Source: CANMIH01 sp049116335
Lineage (GTDB): Bacteria; Pseudomonadota; Alphaproteobacteria; Rhodobacterales; Rhodobacteraceae
DNA: 64,000 bases
NCBI GenBank assembly: GCA_049116335.1
Contig: JAGDYZ010000017.1
Location: forward strand, 29,212 to 93,211
Reading direction: 5' to 3'
A program made the translations under genes and the position numbers. The notes beneath the pieces are model-generated. The model did not search any database. It was not told where the DNA came from and worked only from the letters and a program-made list of their open reading frames with translations. Within the stretch, counting starts at the first letter, position 1; every line of letters begins with the position of its first letter. Positions 8,828 to 17,186 of the stretch are shown here, one piece after another.

Positions 8828-9592
8828 GTGGCCTTAGGCAAAAAAGCTAAGCGACAGACCAAGATACTTGAAATTGTCAGAGCCAGTGGCTTCGAGACAA
8901 TCGAGACCCTATCCAGCCTTCTCGATGTTTCAGACCAAACCATTCGACGCGATATCGCTGAGCTCGACAGCACCAACATGGCGAGGAGAACGCATGGTGG
9001 GGTCGCGATTCTCAACTCGCTAAGCAGCGTTGACTATCTTGGCCGCAGGTCCGCAGCAAACCCGATCAAAGAAAAACTCGCCGCGAAAACCGCCGAGCTG
9101 ATCAACGATGGCGAGAGCGTCTTTCTTGATGCGGGAACCACCTGTGAGCACATCGCACTGGCGCTGAGAAATCACAAAGGCCTGCGGATCGTCACCTATA
9201 ATCTGAACGCTGCGCACTCACTAAAAGATTGTGAAGATTTTCTTGTGGCTGTTCCAGGTGGATTTGTCAGGCACATTGACGGGTCGATTATGGGGGATTT
9301 CAGCGATGGGTTCATTGAGCGTTTCAACTTCGACATCGCGATCCTCTCTGTGACTGGGATCGATGAAAATGGCGTTATGGGGGATGACAACCACTGGGAA
9401 GTTGCCAACGCCCAAGCTGCGATGGAGCGTGCCTCCCGCTCTCTTTTGGTTGTAGATTCTCGCAAGTTCGACCAGCGTGGGCTCGTCGAACTTGGCCCCC
9501 TCAGTGACATCGATGGGTTGGTCACCGAGAAGCTGCCCGAAAACGCGCTCGGTCCCAACCTCTCAGATCACACCACAATTCACCTCGCTTAG
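8828..9592 (+). CDS. DeoR-family transcriptional regulator
   Basis: 254 residues from a GTG start at 8828, chosen because AGGAG lies just upstream and because this gives the usual DeoR length; a longer frame would add a non-conserved hydrophobic stretch. The N-terminus has the DeoR helix-turn-helix (ETLSSLLDVSDQTIRRDIAEL), followed by the sugar-phosphate-isomerase-like sensor domain with DAGTTCEHIA and SVTGIDENG. DeoR regulators usually respond to phosphorylated metabolites. It is transcribed away from the importer/phosphatase operon and probably represses it, which supports a phosphorylated inducer. Confidence 0.9.
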   Translation: MALGKKAKRQTKILEIVRASGFETIETLSSLLDVSDQTIRRDIAELDSTNMARRTHGGVAILNSLSSVDYLGRRSAANPIKEKLAAKTAELINDGESVFLDAGTTCEHIALALRNHKGLRIVTYNLNAAHSLKDCEDFLVAVPGGFVRHIDGSIMGDFSDGFIERFNFDIAILSVTGIDENGVMGDDNHWEVANAQAAMERASRSLLVVDSRKFDQRGLVELGPLSDIDGLVTEKLPENALGPNLSDHTTIHLA

Positions 9593-9753
9593 CGTCAAGA
9601 GACCGTTTGGCAAAAGACCAACGACGGGAATGTAATGACGAAAGTGGGCCTTAACCTTCCTCAAAAGACTGGGCGCCTCGCGCAATGAAGCTTTGGTGTT
9701 CGCCAAAGTTCACCATAATTCTAACTCGCCTAGCTGTCTGAGCCTTAGGTGTA

Positions 9754-11247
9754 TTACCCCACCGTGAACTGCCCCATCATGCCACAATCCTCGTGTTCCA
9801 GAATGTGGCAGTGATACATATAGGGTGCCTCCGCTGGGGCATCATGATCGAACCGCACCAGAACATCTGACCAGCCGTCCTGAACATGCACCATATCTTT
9901 CCATCCCTGTGCATAGGCTGGGGGCGTGCCGCCTTCTTGGCTCAGGATACGGAATGAGCAGCCGTGTATATGGAACGGATGACGTTGTTCGTCGACGTTG
10001 ATGCGCCAGATTTCGGTGTCGCCTTTGCGAACTTTCTCGTCAATGCGATCCATGTTCATCGGTTGCCCATTGATCGCCATCGCACCATCGCCGCAGAAGT
10101 TGCCCCAGTTGGCCGCAAGCGCGGCAAGATCACCGCCTGTCTCCATATTCAATGAGAAGGAGCGCGTGACTACAGCCTCCTCAGGCCGAGGTGGGGCTAG
10201 GTTGGCAAGTCTGTTGGGCATGGCTCCATCAAAACCTTTGTTGGCGGCGCGCGTCATAGTCAGAGCGGTCATCGCACTAACACCACCCCCACCAAGCAAA
10301 CCGCCGAAAAATCCGAATAGGCCCTCTCCCTCACCTTCATTCTCACCAAAAGAAACCATCAGGCTGTTGGTTTCTACCGCATTCATGTCGACAAGGATTT
10401 CATAGCGTTCGCCCGGAGACATGAAGATGCTGTCAGCTTGAACCGCTGAAGGCAGGAATCCGCCGTCCGAGGCAATGACTGTTACGGGCCCTGTCGCCAT
10501 GGACAGAGTGAGAAACCTCGCGTTACAGGCATTCAGGATGCGAAATCGCACCAGCCCGGTCGGTACGTTTTGCGCCACCGGGGCTATCGCACCATTTACG
10601 CACAAGGTGTCTCCCGTGAAGCCATCCTGGAACACCTCGCCGGTCAGGGAATAGGTCATCTTGCCAGCTGCATCGAAGGCTTTGTCTTGCAGGATCAGAG
10701 TAAAATCATCGATACCATACCTCTTGGGAAGATCGGCAGATAGGCTCGCATCATCCTCGATCAACATCACTCCCGCCAGCCCCTTATAGGTCTGTTGAGA
10801 CGTCTTGCCGTGAGTATGGGAGTGGAACCAGTTCATCGACGCGTGCTGTACAATCGGCACGTCGGGCGACCATGTTTGCCCGTGTTCAATTTCCTGATGC
10901 GGACCGCCGTCCACGTCGCCGTTGATATGCAGCCCATGCCAATGCAACGTGGACACATCACCGATGCGGTTCGTTACGTCAAAGGGCAGTGTTTGCCCCT
11001 GTTTGACGCGCAGCACCGGGCCCAGATAGCTGTTGTTGATGCCAAATGTTTCGCTTGCTGTACCATTCCCAAAATCATGGGTGGAGGGTTCAAGCGCCAG
11101 TGCGATGCGGCTCTCAATCCCGCCTGTCAGGTCGGTCATCGGGATCAGCGGCAGAGGGCGCACTGCGCTTTGCGCCAAACTCGTGTTGCCCAATGCCGCC
11201 GCACTGGCCGCGCTGCCAATAAGAAAGTTCCGCCGGTTCATTTGCAT
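9754..11247 (-). CDS. multicopper oxidase (CueO/SufI-like), Tat-exported
   Basis: 497 residues. A Tat-type signal (NRRNFLIG then a hydrophobic, alanine-rich stretch) sends it to the periplasm. All copper-site motifs are present: HWHGLH at 102-107, HSHTHG at 142-147, HPFHIHG, and the C-terminal HCHILEHEDCGMM with the Cys and Met of a type 1 site. A glycine-rich low-complexity insert (around GEGEGLFGFFGGLLGGGG) replaces the Met-rich insert of E. coli CueO. It probably oxidises Cu(I) or other reduced substrates. AAGGAG lies upstream of the ATG at 11247. It follows a small membrane protein gene by 12 bases, and the shared promoter region contains one of three identical-spaced boxes. Confidence 0.92.
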   Translation of the reverse strand: MQMNRRNFLIGSAASAAALGNTSLAQSAVRPLPLIPMTDLTGGIESRIALALEPSTHDFGNGTASETFGINNSYLGPVLRVKQGQTLPFDVTNRIGDVSTLHWHGLHINGDVDGGPHQEIEHGQTWSPDVPIVQHASMNWFHSHTHGKTSQQTYKGLAGVMLIEDDASLSADLPKRYGIDDFTLILQDKAFDAAGKMTYSLTGEVFQDGFTGDTLCVNGAIAPVAQNVPTGLVRFRILNACNARFLTLSMATGPVTVIASDGGFLPSAVQADSIFMSPGERYEILVDMNAVETNSLMVSFGENEGEGEGLFGFFGGLLGGGGVSAMTALTMTRAANKGFDGAMPNRLANLAPPRPEEAVVTRSFSLNMETGGDLAALAANWGNFCGDGAMAINGQPMNMDRIDEKVRKGDTEIWRINVDEQRHPFHIHGCSFRILSQEGGTPPAYAQGWKDMVHVQDGWSDVLVRFDHDAPAEAPYMYHCHILEHEDCGMMGQFTVG

Positions 11248-11259
11248 TTCCAGGGCTCC

Positions 11260-11451
11260 TTATACTTGTGAACCTACGGGGGATTTTTCTTTATAAAACA
11301 ATGTGGATAGGCCTGCCGCCACGACACCAATCACGCCCACCACCGCGAGAAACCCGAGCAGGGCCAAACCGAAGGTAGCGAAAAATCCAAGGCTGATTAG
11401 AGAAATAACGACGGCAATTCCGGTCAGGGCGGCAGATTTGAGGCGATCCAT
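11260..11451 (-). CDS. small two-helix membrane protein
   Basis: 63 residues from the ATG at 11451, preceded by AAAGGAC; a longer frame exists but lacks a ribosome site. The protein is almost entirely hydrophobic, with two likely membrane helices separated by a short turn (LALLGFLAVVG) and a charged C-terminus. I recognise no family. It lies between the histidine kinase and the multicopper oxidase and shares the latter's promoter, so it may assist copper or redox stress defence. It is the first gene after the box at 11518. Confidence 0.6.
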   Translation of the reverse strand: MDRLKSAALTGIAVVISLISLGFFATFGLALLGFLAVVGVIGVVAAGLSTLFYKEKSPVGSQV

Positions 11452-11517
11452 ATTGTGTCCTTTCTGTTTCGATATTGAACAGATAGGGACCGGGTCTGAC
11501 ACGTGCCTAACCGCAGG

Positions 11518-11533
11518 TTTACAAATTTGTCAG
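11518..11533 (-). promoter_or_regulatory. CusR/HprR-like box upstream of the small protein - multicopper oxidase unit
   Basis: TTTACAAATTTGTCAG matches the 16-base palindrome at 16983 at 13 positions. Exactly 66 bases separate it from the start codon at 11451. It overlaps the last codon of the kinase gene. See the other two copies at 14844 and 16983. Confidence 0.65.
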
Positions 11534-12813
11534 GTTGGAAATTGCACCGTGACACACAGGCCGCCACCGGGGGCATCTGACAACGACAGGCCAGCATCGT
11601 GCAATTCGCTGATCGCGTGAACCATAGCTAGCCCCAGTCCAAACCCCGCATTTTGCCGCGTGGTTTCTCCTTGATAGAGCGGGACAAGCACTTTGTCGCG
11701 TTCGGCAAAGGGAATACCCGGCCCTTGATCGCTGATTGAGATACGTGGACCATGAACGCGAAACGTGATGGTCTGCCCCTCGGCCCCATAGCGCAGCGCA
11801 TTTTGGATCAGATTGGCCAATAGCTGCACCAACAAATCCCGGTCTCCGTTCACGGTTGCCGGGGTGCTCATATCCAGCTTCAGCTGGTGCCCGGCATCTT
11901 CGGTAACGGGGCCAAAGGTCTCTACCGTTTGCTGCGCCAGCCTGCCCAGATCAACTGGGGCAAAGCCCGCCCGCCCGGCACCACTTTCAATGCGAGACAG
12001 CCGCAACAGAGCGTTGAACGTCCCGGTAATCCGGTCGATCTGTTCCAACGCAGCGCCAAGATCATCAGCGGTGACAGCCCGCTGTTGTTCGGTCAGCGCA
12101 AACAGTTTGGTTTCCAACTGTGCTCTAAGTCGCGCTAGAGGGGTGCGCAGATCATGGGCAATATTCGAGGATTGTACGCGCATCTGCTCCATTACCTGAT
12201 CAAGCCGCGCAGTCGTGGCGTTGATCCGGTCAGCCAGCAGGCTCAGGTCATCGCTCGGCCCATGCAATAGGATTGGCCGGTCCAATCGCCCCTTCGCCAC
12301 CTCTGCCAATCCTGCGTTGATCACATCAAGCCTTGCCTGACCGCGCCGCGCCATCCAAAGCCCTGCCAGCAGTGTTCCCAAGAGCGTGATGGTTAACATT
12401 ACCAGCATCCCGCCTGCCATCAGATCACGTAATTCTTCCTGACGTTCGGTGTTTTCTCCCAACGTGATCTGCCCATACGGCGTGGCCCGGGACAGGTAGC
12501 GATATTGAGGGAGGTTGTGGGAATCTGGGTCAATGGTGCGAAAACCGTCACGGGCTCCGCTTGTTATTTTTGCGCTTTGCCCGTCAATTGCGGGTGGCAA
12601 TGACTGACCTGCGTCCAACGCATTTAGCGCCGCCTGCATCCGGGTGGTGAGCCTCGCATCCACCGCCGCGGTCATTTCGCGCTGTACCAGCCAGAATGTA
12701 CCACCCCAGGCCAACACGGAAATTCCTGCAAACAACCCCAATAGCGCGAGTGTTTGCCGCAGGGCTGAGAGGCGAGCAAAGCTCTTAAGCTGGTTCAAAA
12801 ACATAGCCTGCAC
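11530..12813 (-). CDS. sensor histidine kinase (EnvZ/CusS-like)
   Basis: 427 residues: membrane helix at about 20-42, a periplasmic domain of roughly 90 residues, a second helix at about 135-154, a HAMP region, the HisKA box with phospho-acceptor His220 (IAHDLRTPLARLR), and an HATPase domain with N box (NLIQNALRYG) and DQGPGIP, GFGLGLA glycine boxes. It probably senses a periplasmic signal and phosphorylates the regulator encoded upstream, whose coding end overlaps this start. An alternative start is the ATG three codons in. Neighbours suggest copper or oxidative stress. Confidence 0.93.
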   Translation of the reverse strand: MQAMFLNQLKSFARLSALRQTLALLGLFAGISVLAWGGTFWLVQREMTAAVDARLTTRMQAALNALDAGQSLPPAIDGQSAKITSGARDGFRTIDPDSHNLPQYRYLSRATPYGQITLGENTERQEELRDLMAGGMLVMLTITLLGTLLAGLWMARRGQARLDVINAGLAEVAKGRLDRPILLHGPSDDLSLLADRINATTARLDQVMEQMRVQSSNIAHDLRTPLARLRAQLETKLFALTEQQRAVTADDLGAALEQIDRITGTFNALLRLSRIESGAGRAGFAPVDLGRLAQQTVETFGPVTEDAGHQLKLDMSTPATVNGDRDLLVQLLANLIQNALRYGAEGQTITFRVHGPRISISDQGPGIPFAERDKVLVPLYQGETTRQNAGFGLGLAMVHAISELHDAGLSLSDAPGGGLCVTVQFPT

Positions 12814-13462
12814 CCCGGATCGTACGGATCAGCGTATCCCCAAAGGGTTTTTCGATCTTGGCCCTCAAGCGGCTGATATGGGTCTCGACGACACTGGTGG
12901 TCGGGTCAAAATTCATGTCCCACACTCGCTCCAGCAACATCGTGCGTGTCTGCACCCGCTCTTTGGAGCGCATGAACACCTCCAGCAACAGAAATTCCTT
13001 TGGGTTCAGATCAATCGCCCGTCCCTGACGTATGCAAGTCCGTTTGTGCAGATCAATTGTGATATCGCCAGCTGTCAGTGCCGAGGACTGTTCCTCGCTT
13101 GCGCCCTGACGGCGCGATAACACTTCGACCCGTGCCAGAAGCTCGCTAAAGGCAAAGGGTTTCGCCAGGTAGTCATCGCCACCCGCCCGCAGCCCCTCAA
13201 CCCTGTCATCCACTTCACCCAAAGCCGTCAGGAAAATCGCAGGCGCCGTGATCTTGGCCTGTCGCAGGGCCTTGAGCACTGAAAGCCCGTCCAGCCCAGG
13301 CACCATTCGGTCCAGCACCAGCACATCATAGCTTTGCCCCATCGCGGCAATCAGCACATCTTTGCCATCTGTGAAAAGATCAACAACATGCCCGGCCTCG
13401 CGCAGCCCCTGTTCAACCCAAGGGCCAAGCGTTGTGTCATCTTCCAGAACCAGCAGGCGCAT
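12785..13462 (-). CDS. OmpR-family response regulator
   Basis: 225 residues from the ATG at 13462. Receiver domain with acidic pair Glu7-Asp8-Asp9, phospho-acceptor Asp51 (LVLDRMVPG) and the conserved lysine in YLAKPF. The C-terminal winged helix has LNPKEFLLLEVFM and TSVVETHISRLRAKI. It belongs to the CusR/CopR/HprR/QseB-like part of the family. The start overlaps the ferric-reductase stop by 26 bases and the end overlaps the kinase start, so all three are in one operon. It is the best candidate to bind the three palindromic boxes in this locus. Confidence 0.94.
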   Translation of the reverse strand: MRLLVLEDDTTLGPWVEQGLREAGHVVDLFTDGKDVLIAAMGQSYDVLVLDRMVPGLDGLSVLKALRQAKITAPAIFLTALGEVDDRVEGLRAGGDDYLAKPFAFSELLARVEVLSRRQGASEEQSSALTAGDITIDLHKRTCIRQGRAIDLNPKEFLLLEVFMRSKERVQTRTMLLERVWDMNFDPTTSVVETHISRLRAKIEKPFGDTLIRTIRGAGYVFEPA

Positions 13463-14777
13463 GTGTGTTTTCCTTTCCGCGTTGCAAAAGCTGACGCGCA
13501 GCATTCATGACAGGCTTGCCGATATAGATCAGGTCGGTCAATCCATAAGCCCCCCGAAAATCAAAGCGCTCGCTATGAACGCGCCCTGACATTCCGACAA
13601 TTTCCCACACGTCAGTTACGAGCGATTTCAATCCCTCTGGCCCGCAAAGATAAACCTCAGAGTTCTTTTGCATCTTACGCACAATGTCAGTGAGGCGCGC
13701 AGGCGTGAGGCGGTCTTTTGAACGATCCGACAGAACGATCAGATCAAGCTGTGGCAGCCGGGTGGCATGCGCTTCGATATCGCTGATTGCTCCGGCGGAT
13801 TCTCTTGAACGGATACAGTAAATCAGTGTGACCCGCGCGCCGCTGTCAGGCTTCATCTGTTCCAGCGCCGCAAGGAACGGCGTGATACCAACACCGCCTG
13901 CAACCCAAAGCTGTTCGCATCGCCGAACACCGGTTTGTGGCAAAAATCGCCCTACACCACGCCCAAGTCGGAATGTATCGCCGGGTTGAACAGTCTGCAC
14001 AAAATCCGTGGTCCAGTCGCCGGCAGAGCGGATCACAAAACGGCGCGATGTCTCATCGCCGCCGGCAATTGTGAAGGGGTGGGCCTCGGCCCGCGCGCAA
14101 TTGTGAGCAATGGTGGCAAACTGCCCTGCACGAAAATGTTTCAGAGGCACATCGCTGCGAAAAGTCACGTCTATACCGCCATCAAACGGCGTAGCACTTT
14201 CAACTGTCAAAAGCCGTGTCGGGGCCACCTTGCGCAACAATGTCTGCCCCCAGGCCAACAGACCAACAGCCGAAGCCACAGCCATCACCGCCCATGGGGC
14301 TGCGCCCACAGCGAGTGGGCTGGCCACAAAAAACGTGTGATACGCCGCCAACAGGAAAATTGGTCCCATCAGCATGTGGCTGGCTTTCCACAGGTGGTAG
14401 GGAATGGCCCGCACCATCGCCGCGACTGTCAACACGATCAGCCCGATGGCGGCCAGGTTGCCCACATCTTCACCGCTTTCTGCCAAAACAGGCAACACGC
14501 CAGCCCCCACTGACGTCGCAAGAGCCCAGTGGCCAAGCGCTCCAACTAGGGCGCAGAATCCCAGCCAGCGATGAGCGCCGTAAGATTTATCGGGCCCTCC
14601 CATGATCCGGTCCACAATCCGCCATCGCGCCGCCAATATCAGCGTTAGTGCCATTGACGACATCGACAGTGCACCAAGAGCTGCGGGTAGAATATTGGCC
14701 ACTGGCACAAACGGCGCAATAAATACGATGTGGATCAAGACGAAAGCGGCTGAGATCAGGAGCGGTTTCTTGTTCAT
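13437..14777 (-). CDS. ferric-reductase-like membrane flavoprotein
   Basis: 446 residues. The N-terminal half holds about six membrane helices with paired histidines (GAHRWLG, ALGHWALA, YHLWKASH, AAYHTFF) fitting a haem-binding ferric-reductase domain. The C-terminal half is an FAD/NAD(P)-binding module with HPFTIAGG (FAD), VAGGVGITPFLAAL (nicotinamide) and YLCGPEGL. It should pass electrons from cytosolic NAD(P)H across the membrane to metal or oxygen. It has its own upstream box at 14844 and runs into the response regulator, so the sensor system is likely autoregulated through this promoter. Confidence 0.9.
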   Translation of the reverse strand: MNKKPLLISAAFVLIHIVFIAPFVPVANILPAALGALSMSSMALTLILAARWRIVDRIMGGPDKSYGAHRWLGFCALVGALGHWALATSVGAGVLPVLAESGEDVGNLAAIGLIVLTVAAMVRAIPYHLWKASHMLMGPIFLLAAYHTFFVASPLAVGAAPWAVMAVASAVGLLAWGQTLLRKVAPTRLLTVESATPFDGGIDVTFRSDVPLKHFRAGQFATIAHNCARAEAHPFTIAGGDETSRRFVIRSAGDWTTDFVQTVQPGDTFRLGRGVGRFLPQTGVRRCEQLWVAGGVGITPFLAALEQMKPDSGARVTLIYCIRSRESAGAISDIEAHATRLPQLDLIVLSDRSKDRLTPARLTDIVRKMQKNSEVYLCGPEGLKSLVTDVWEIVGMSGRVHSERFDFRGAYGLTDLIYIGKPVMNAARQLLQRGKENTHAPAGSGR

Positions 14778-14843
14778 TTTGGATCTCCGTTCTGCGTTTT
14801 CCGCAAATGTGGGGGGACAAATTCACATCGTCCTGCACGGTAG

Positions 14844-14859
14844 ATTACAGTTTTGTAAG
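14844..14859 (-). promoter_or_regulatory. CusR/HprR-like box upstream of the ferric reductase - response regulator unit
   Basis: ATTACAGTTTTGTAAG matches the 16983 copy at 14 of 16 positions. 66 bases separate it from the start codon at 14777. It overlaps the stop codon of the DedA-LssY gene, so it marks an internal promoter in a leftward gene string. Confidence 0.68.
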
Positions 14860-16173
14860 CGGGGCAGGTTTGAGGCAGCGCATGACTTTATCCGGAAGTG
14901 TGCGGCCCCTGTCCGTTAGTACCAACACTCCGCCATCCGTTTGAAAATCGCTCCCGAAGTCGTCGGGCACAGGCGCGGCCAACGGCGCGATGCCGACAAC
15001 TTCAAACCGATCACTTGCCCGCACTTGCCCGGCTAACATGTCGCGAGACAGGTCTACTTTCGGGTCGATATCGTGCAAAAGCACCGGCAAATGACCATAA
15101 TATTTGATCGCAATTTCATCGTCACGACTTAGCGCCCCGAACTGCACACCTGCGCCCATATCCCACCATCGAATGTGCTCGCGGCTTTTGAGTGTACCGG
15201 TCATTTGGTGAGCACTGTCAGCTGGTTGACCATTCAGATATAGCTCAGACACCGGAGGCGTCTGATTAGCCAGAAGGCCTAAGTAGGTTGGAAAACTGAT
15301 GCTATCACGGGAGAAGGTCACATTTTGATACCAGCCCAGATCATTCATCAAATCCGCGCCTGAGCGATCGGATATCAGCATGATATTCACGGGCTGCGGC
15401 AAATGCAGACCCGTGTCGCCCGGCGTGACCAGAAACGGCGCTTTGTGGGCCTGACATACATCCGCGACCAACGTTCGCGGCTCTGTTGGGATTGGGTGGG
15501 TGTTAAGCACAAAGAAATAGACAACGTTCGATGTCAGGAAGATCGCACCGGACACCACACCAACTTTGATCAACCGGTTGAAGATGGGTTTTTCGCTACG
15601 ACGCCAAACATAGATCCCGGCCAAAAGAATGGAAACTGCGAGGGCAAATGCCCAGATATGCGCGGCGATGAAGGGAAGAACCACATCGAACAGCTGTTGT
15701 CCAAGCGCTCCATAGATCAAGAACTGCCCAACGCCCAGCACCACCCCAAGCGCCGCCGCTAGGGCAAATTTTAGTCTTGGCATCCGCATGGTGCCCGCCA
15801 TAAATGGGGTCACCCAGGCGACGGGACCTAACAGCCGCGACACGACGACAAACACTATCCCGCGATCCTTCAGTGCGGTTTTCGCCCGCCGCCATGCTTT
15901 GTGTCGTTTTTGCGCTTTGAGATAGGGCAACGACATCCGCGCGCCATAGCGCGCGCCAATCAAATAGCTGGCCATATCGCCCAGCCAAGCAAACACCAAA
16001 ACGATCAGCGCAGGCCACGGCGTGCCGCTGGAGGCAAAGGCGACCCCAGCCGCCAAAAACGCCACCTCACCAAAAATGAAGAATCCAACCCCAATGAGCG
16101 TGTCGCAAAACGCAATGAGGGCCAACAGAGCCAGCCCGGTGAAACTGTCTAAGGTCGGTAAAATCTCAAACAT
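14845..16173 (-). CDS. DedA-family membrane protein fused to an LssY-type C-terminal domain
   Basis: 442 residues. Residues about 15-190 form a DedA/VTT membrane domain, recognisable by FIFGEVAFLAAGVAF, the GDMASYLIGARYG segment and SRLLGPVAWVTPFMAG. A further helix near 205-225 leads to an extracytoplasmic domain of about 200 residues of the LssY type (PVNIMLISDRS, GWYQ). DedA proteins move or flip lipids and support membrane stress resistance. LssY was named from a Legionella type I secretion locus, and its role is unclear. The gene follows a family 2 glycosyltransferase by nine bases, so a lipid-linked sugar or envelope job is likely. Confidence 0.85.
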   Translation of the reverse strand: MFEILPTLDSFTGLALLALIAFCDTLIGVGFFIFGEVAFLAAGVAFASSGTPWPALIVLVFAWLGDMASYLIGARYGARMSLPYLKAQKRHKAWRRAKTALKDRGIVFVVVSRLLGPVAWVTPFMAGTMRMPRLKFALAAALGVVLGVGQFLIYGALGQQLFDVVLPFIAAHIWAFALAVSILLAGIYVWRRSEKPIFNRLIKVGVVSGAIFLTSNVVYFFVLNTHPIPTEPRTLVADVCQAHKAPFLVTPGDTGLHLPQPVNIMLISDRSGADLMNDLGWYQNVTFSRDSISFPTYLGLLANQTPPVSELYLNGQPADSAHQMTGTLKSREHIRWWDMGAGVQFGALSRDDEIAIKYYGHLPVLLHDIDPKVDLSRDMLAGQVRASDRFEVVGIAPLAAPVPDDFGSDFQTDGGVLVLTDRGRTLPDKVMRCLKPAPLTKL

Positions 16174-16182
16174 CGCCGCGCT

Positions 16183-16917
16183 CTATTTGTAGTGACCAAA
16201 TTCATAGGGGATTTCTTGATTGCGCAATTCGCCTACAAAGAACCGTCGCATGTTGGCCCGCAGATAGGTCAGTCCGGTCGAAGCGAATCCGTCCTGCTCC
16301 AAGCGCCTGGGGTCAAAAAGAAATTTCTGATCCAGTACACCAATGGAGCGCCGATCAAGCTGATAGGCCTTAAGCGCGTAATTGCAATCCTCACACAGGT
16401 TTAGGCTTTCATCGAAACCGCCAATCTTTCGGTGCATATGCGACGTGGAAAACAGGCAGGCCCCAATTGCTGTGGGGAAAAACCACGAGGTCAGGCGAAT
16501 ACCTATGTTGAACCCGGCAAAGCCGAGCTTGTAATGCCAGGGCAATCCCTCGGCCGACATACCAAGAATGCCCACGCTGATCCCTGACTGATCCAGCTCG
16601 TCCATGGCATTTTGCAGGAAATCATGTGGTAAACGGGTATCTGCGTCCAGAAAAAGAATGCGTTGCCCTCGTGCCGCCAATGCACCTGTATTACGCCCGC
16701 GACTGACCCCTCGGCCATCCATTTCGATAATGCGATAGGCTGGGAAACGCACCGAATTGCCTCGCGACACAGCAACCGTTCCATCCTCGCTTTGGCTATC
16801 CACATGGATGATCTCAAAATCCGCCCGTGTCTGCGCCGCCAGATCATCCAACAGGCGCGGAAGTCGGGATTCTTCGTTCAAAGTTATGATGACAATGGAA
16901 AGTTTTGGGGCGGTCAT
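16183..16917 (-). CDS. family 2 glycosyltransferase
   Basis: 244 residues starting SIVIITLNEESRLPRLLDDL, the usual GT-A opening. A DxD-type metal site appears in LFLDADTRLP near residue 90, and a GGFDESLNLCED acceptor-side motif later. No membrane helix is obvious. It transfers a sugar from a nucleotide donor to an unknown acceptor. First gene of the leftward string leading to DedA-LssY, the ferric reductase and the two-component system. One of the three boxes sits 65 bases upstream of its start, so the regulator probably controls it. Confidence 0.87.
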   Translation of the reverse strand: MTAPKLSIVIITLNEESRLPRLLDDLAAQTRADFEIIHVDSQSEDGTVAVSRGNSVRFPAYRIIEMDGRGVSRGRNTGALAARGQRILFLDADTRLPHDFLQNAMDELDQSGISVGILGMSAEGLPWHYKLGFAGFNIGIRLTSWFFPTAIGACLFSTSHMHRKIGGFDESLNLCEDCNYALKAYQLDRRSIGVLDQKFLFDPRRLEQDGFASTGLTYLRANMRRFFVGELRNQEIPYEFGHYK

Positions 16918-16982
16918 GACGGGCTCCGATCTTGCGTTGTAAGCAAAATGGGAGCCTGCGCTTACACCTTGTTTGTGGGAGG

Positions 16983-16998
16983 CTTACAATTTTGTAAG
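16983..16998 (-). promoter_or_regulatory. CusR/HprR-like palindromic box upstream of the glycosyltransferase unit
   Basis: CTTACAATTTTGTAAG is a perfect inverted repeat (CTTACAA/TTGTAAG) around two central bases. 65 bases separate it from the start codon at 16917. From memory it resembles E. coli HprR boxes (ATTACAAAATTGTAAT) and, more distantly, CusR boxes. A looser GTAAGC/GCTTAC repeat lies nearer the gene at 16939-16965. Confidence 0.72.
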
Positions 16999-17186
16999 GG
17001 ATTGAGAGTCTGATTTCCAACCCTGTCATTCCGGGGGGTAAACCAGAACGGAAAGCCCCGTTGCCTTCGGGGAATATGAGAAGGGGGCTATGTCTGCCCG
17101 CTTAGGTGTTCCCAAAATGACTTACCCTCGACATCTGAGCGTGACGCAGAGCTTGGCCTGAGCCCAAAAATTTGGTTAGAGGGGGT

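Noticed and set aside
9691..9708. CTTTGG/CCAAAG hairpin after the DeoR gene as terminator
   Set aside because: Only six base pairs and no T-run follow it on either strand, so support is too weak.
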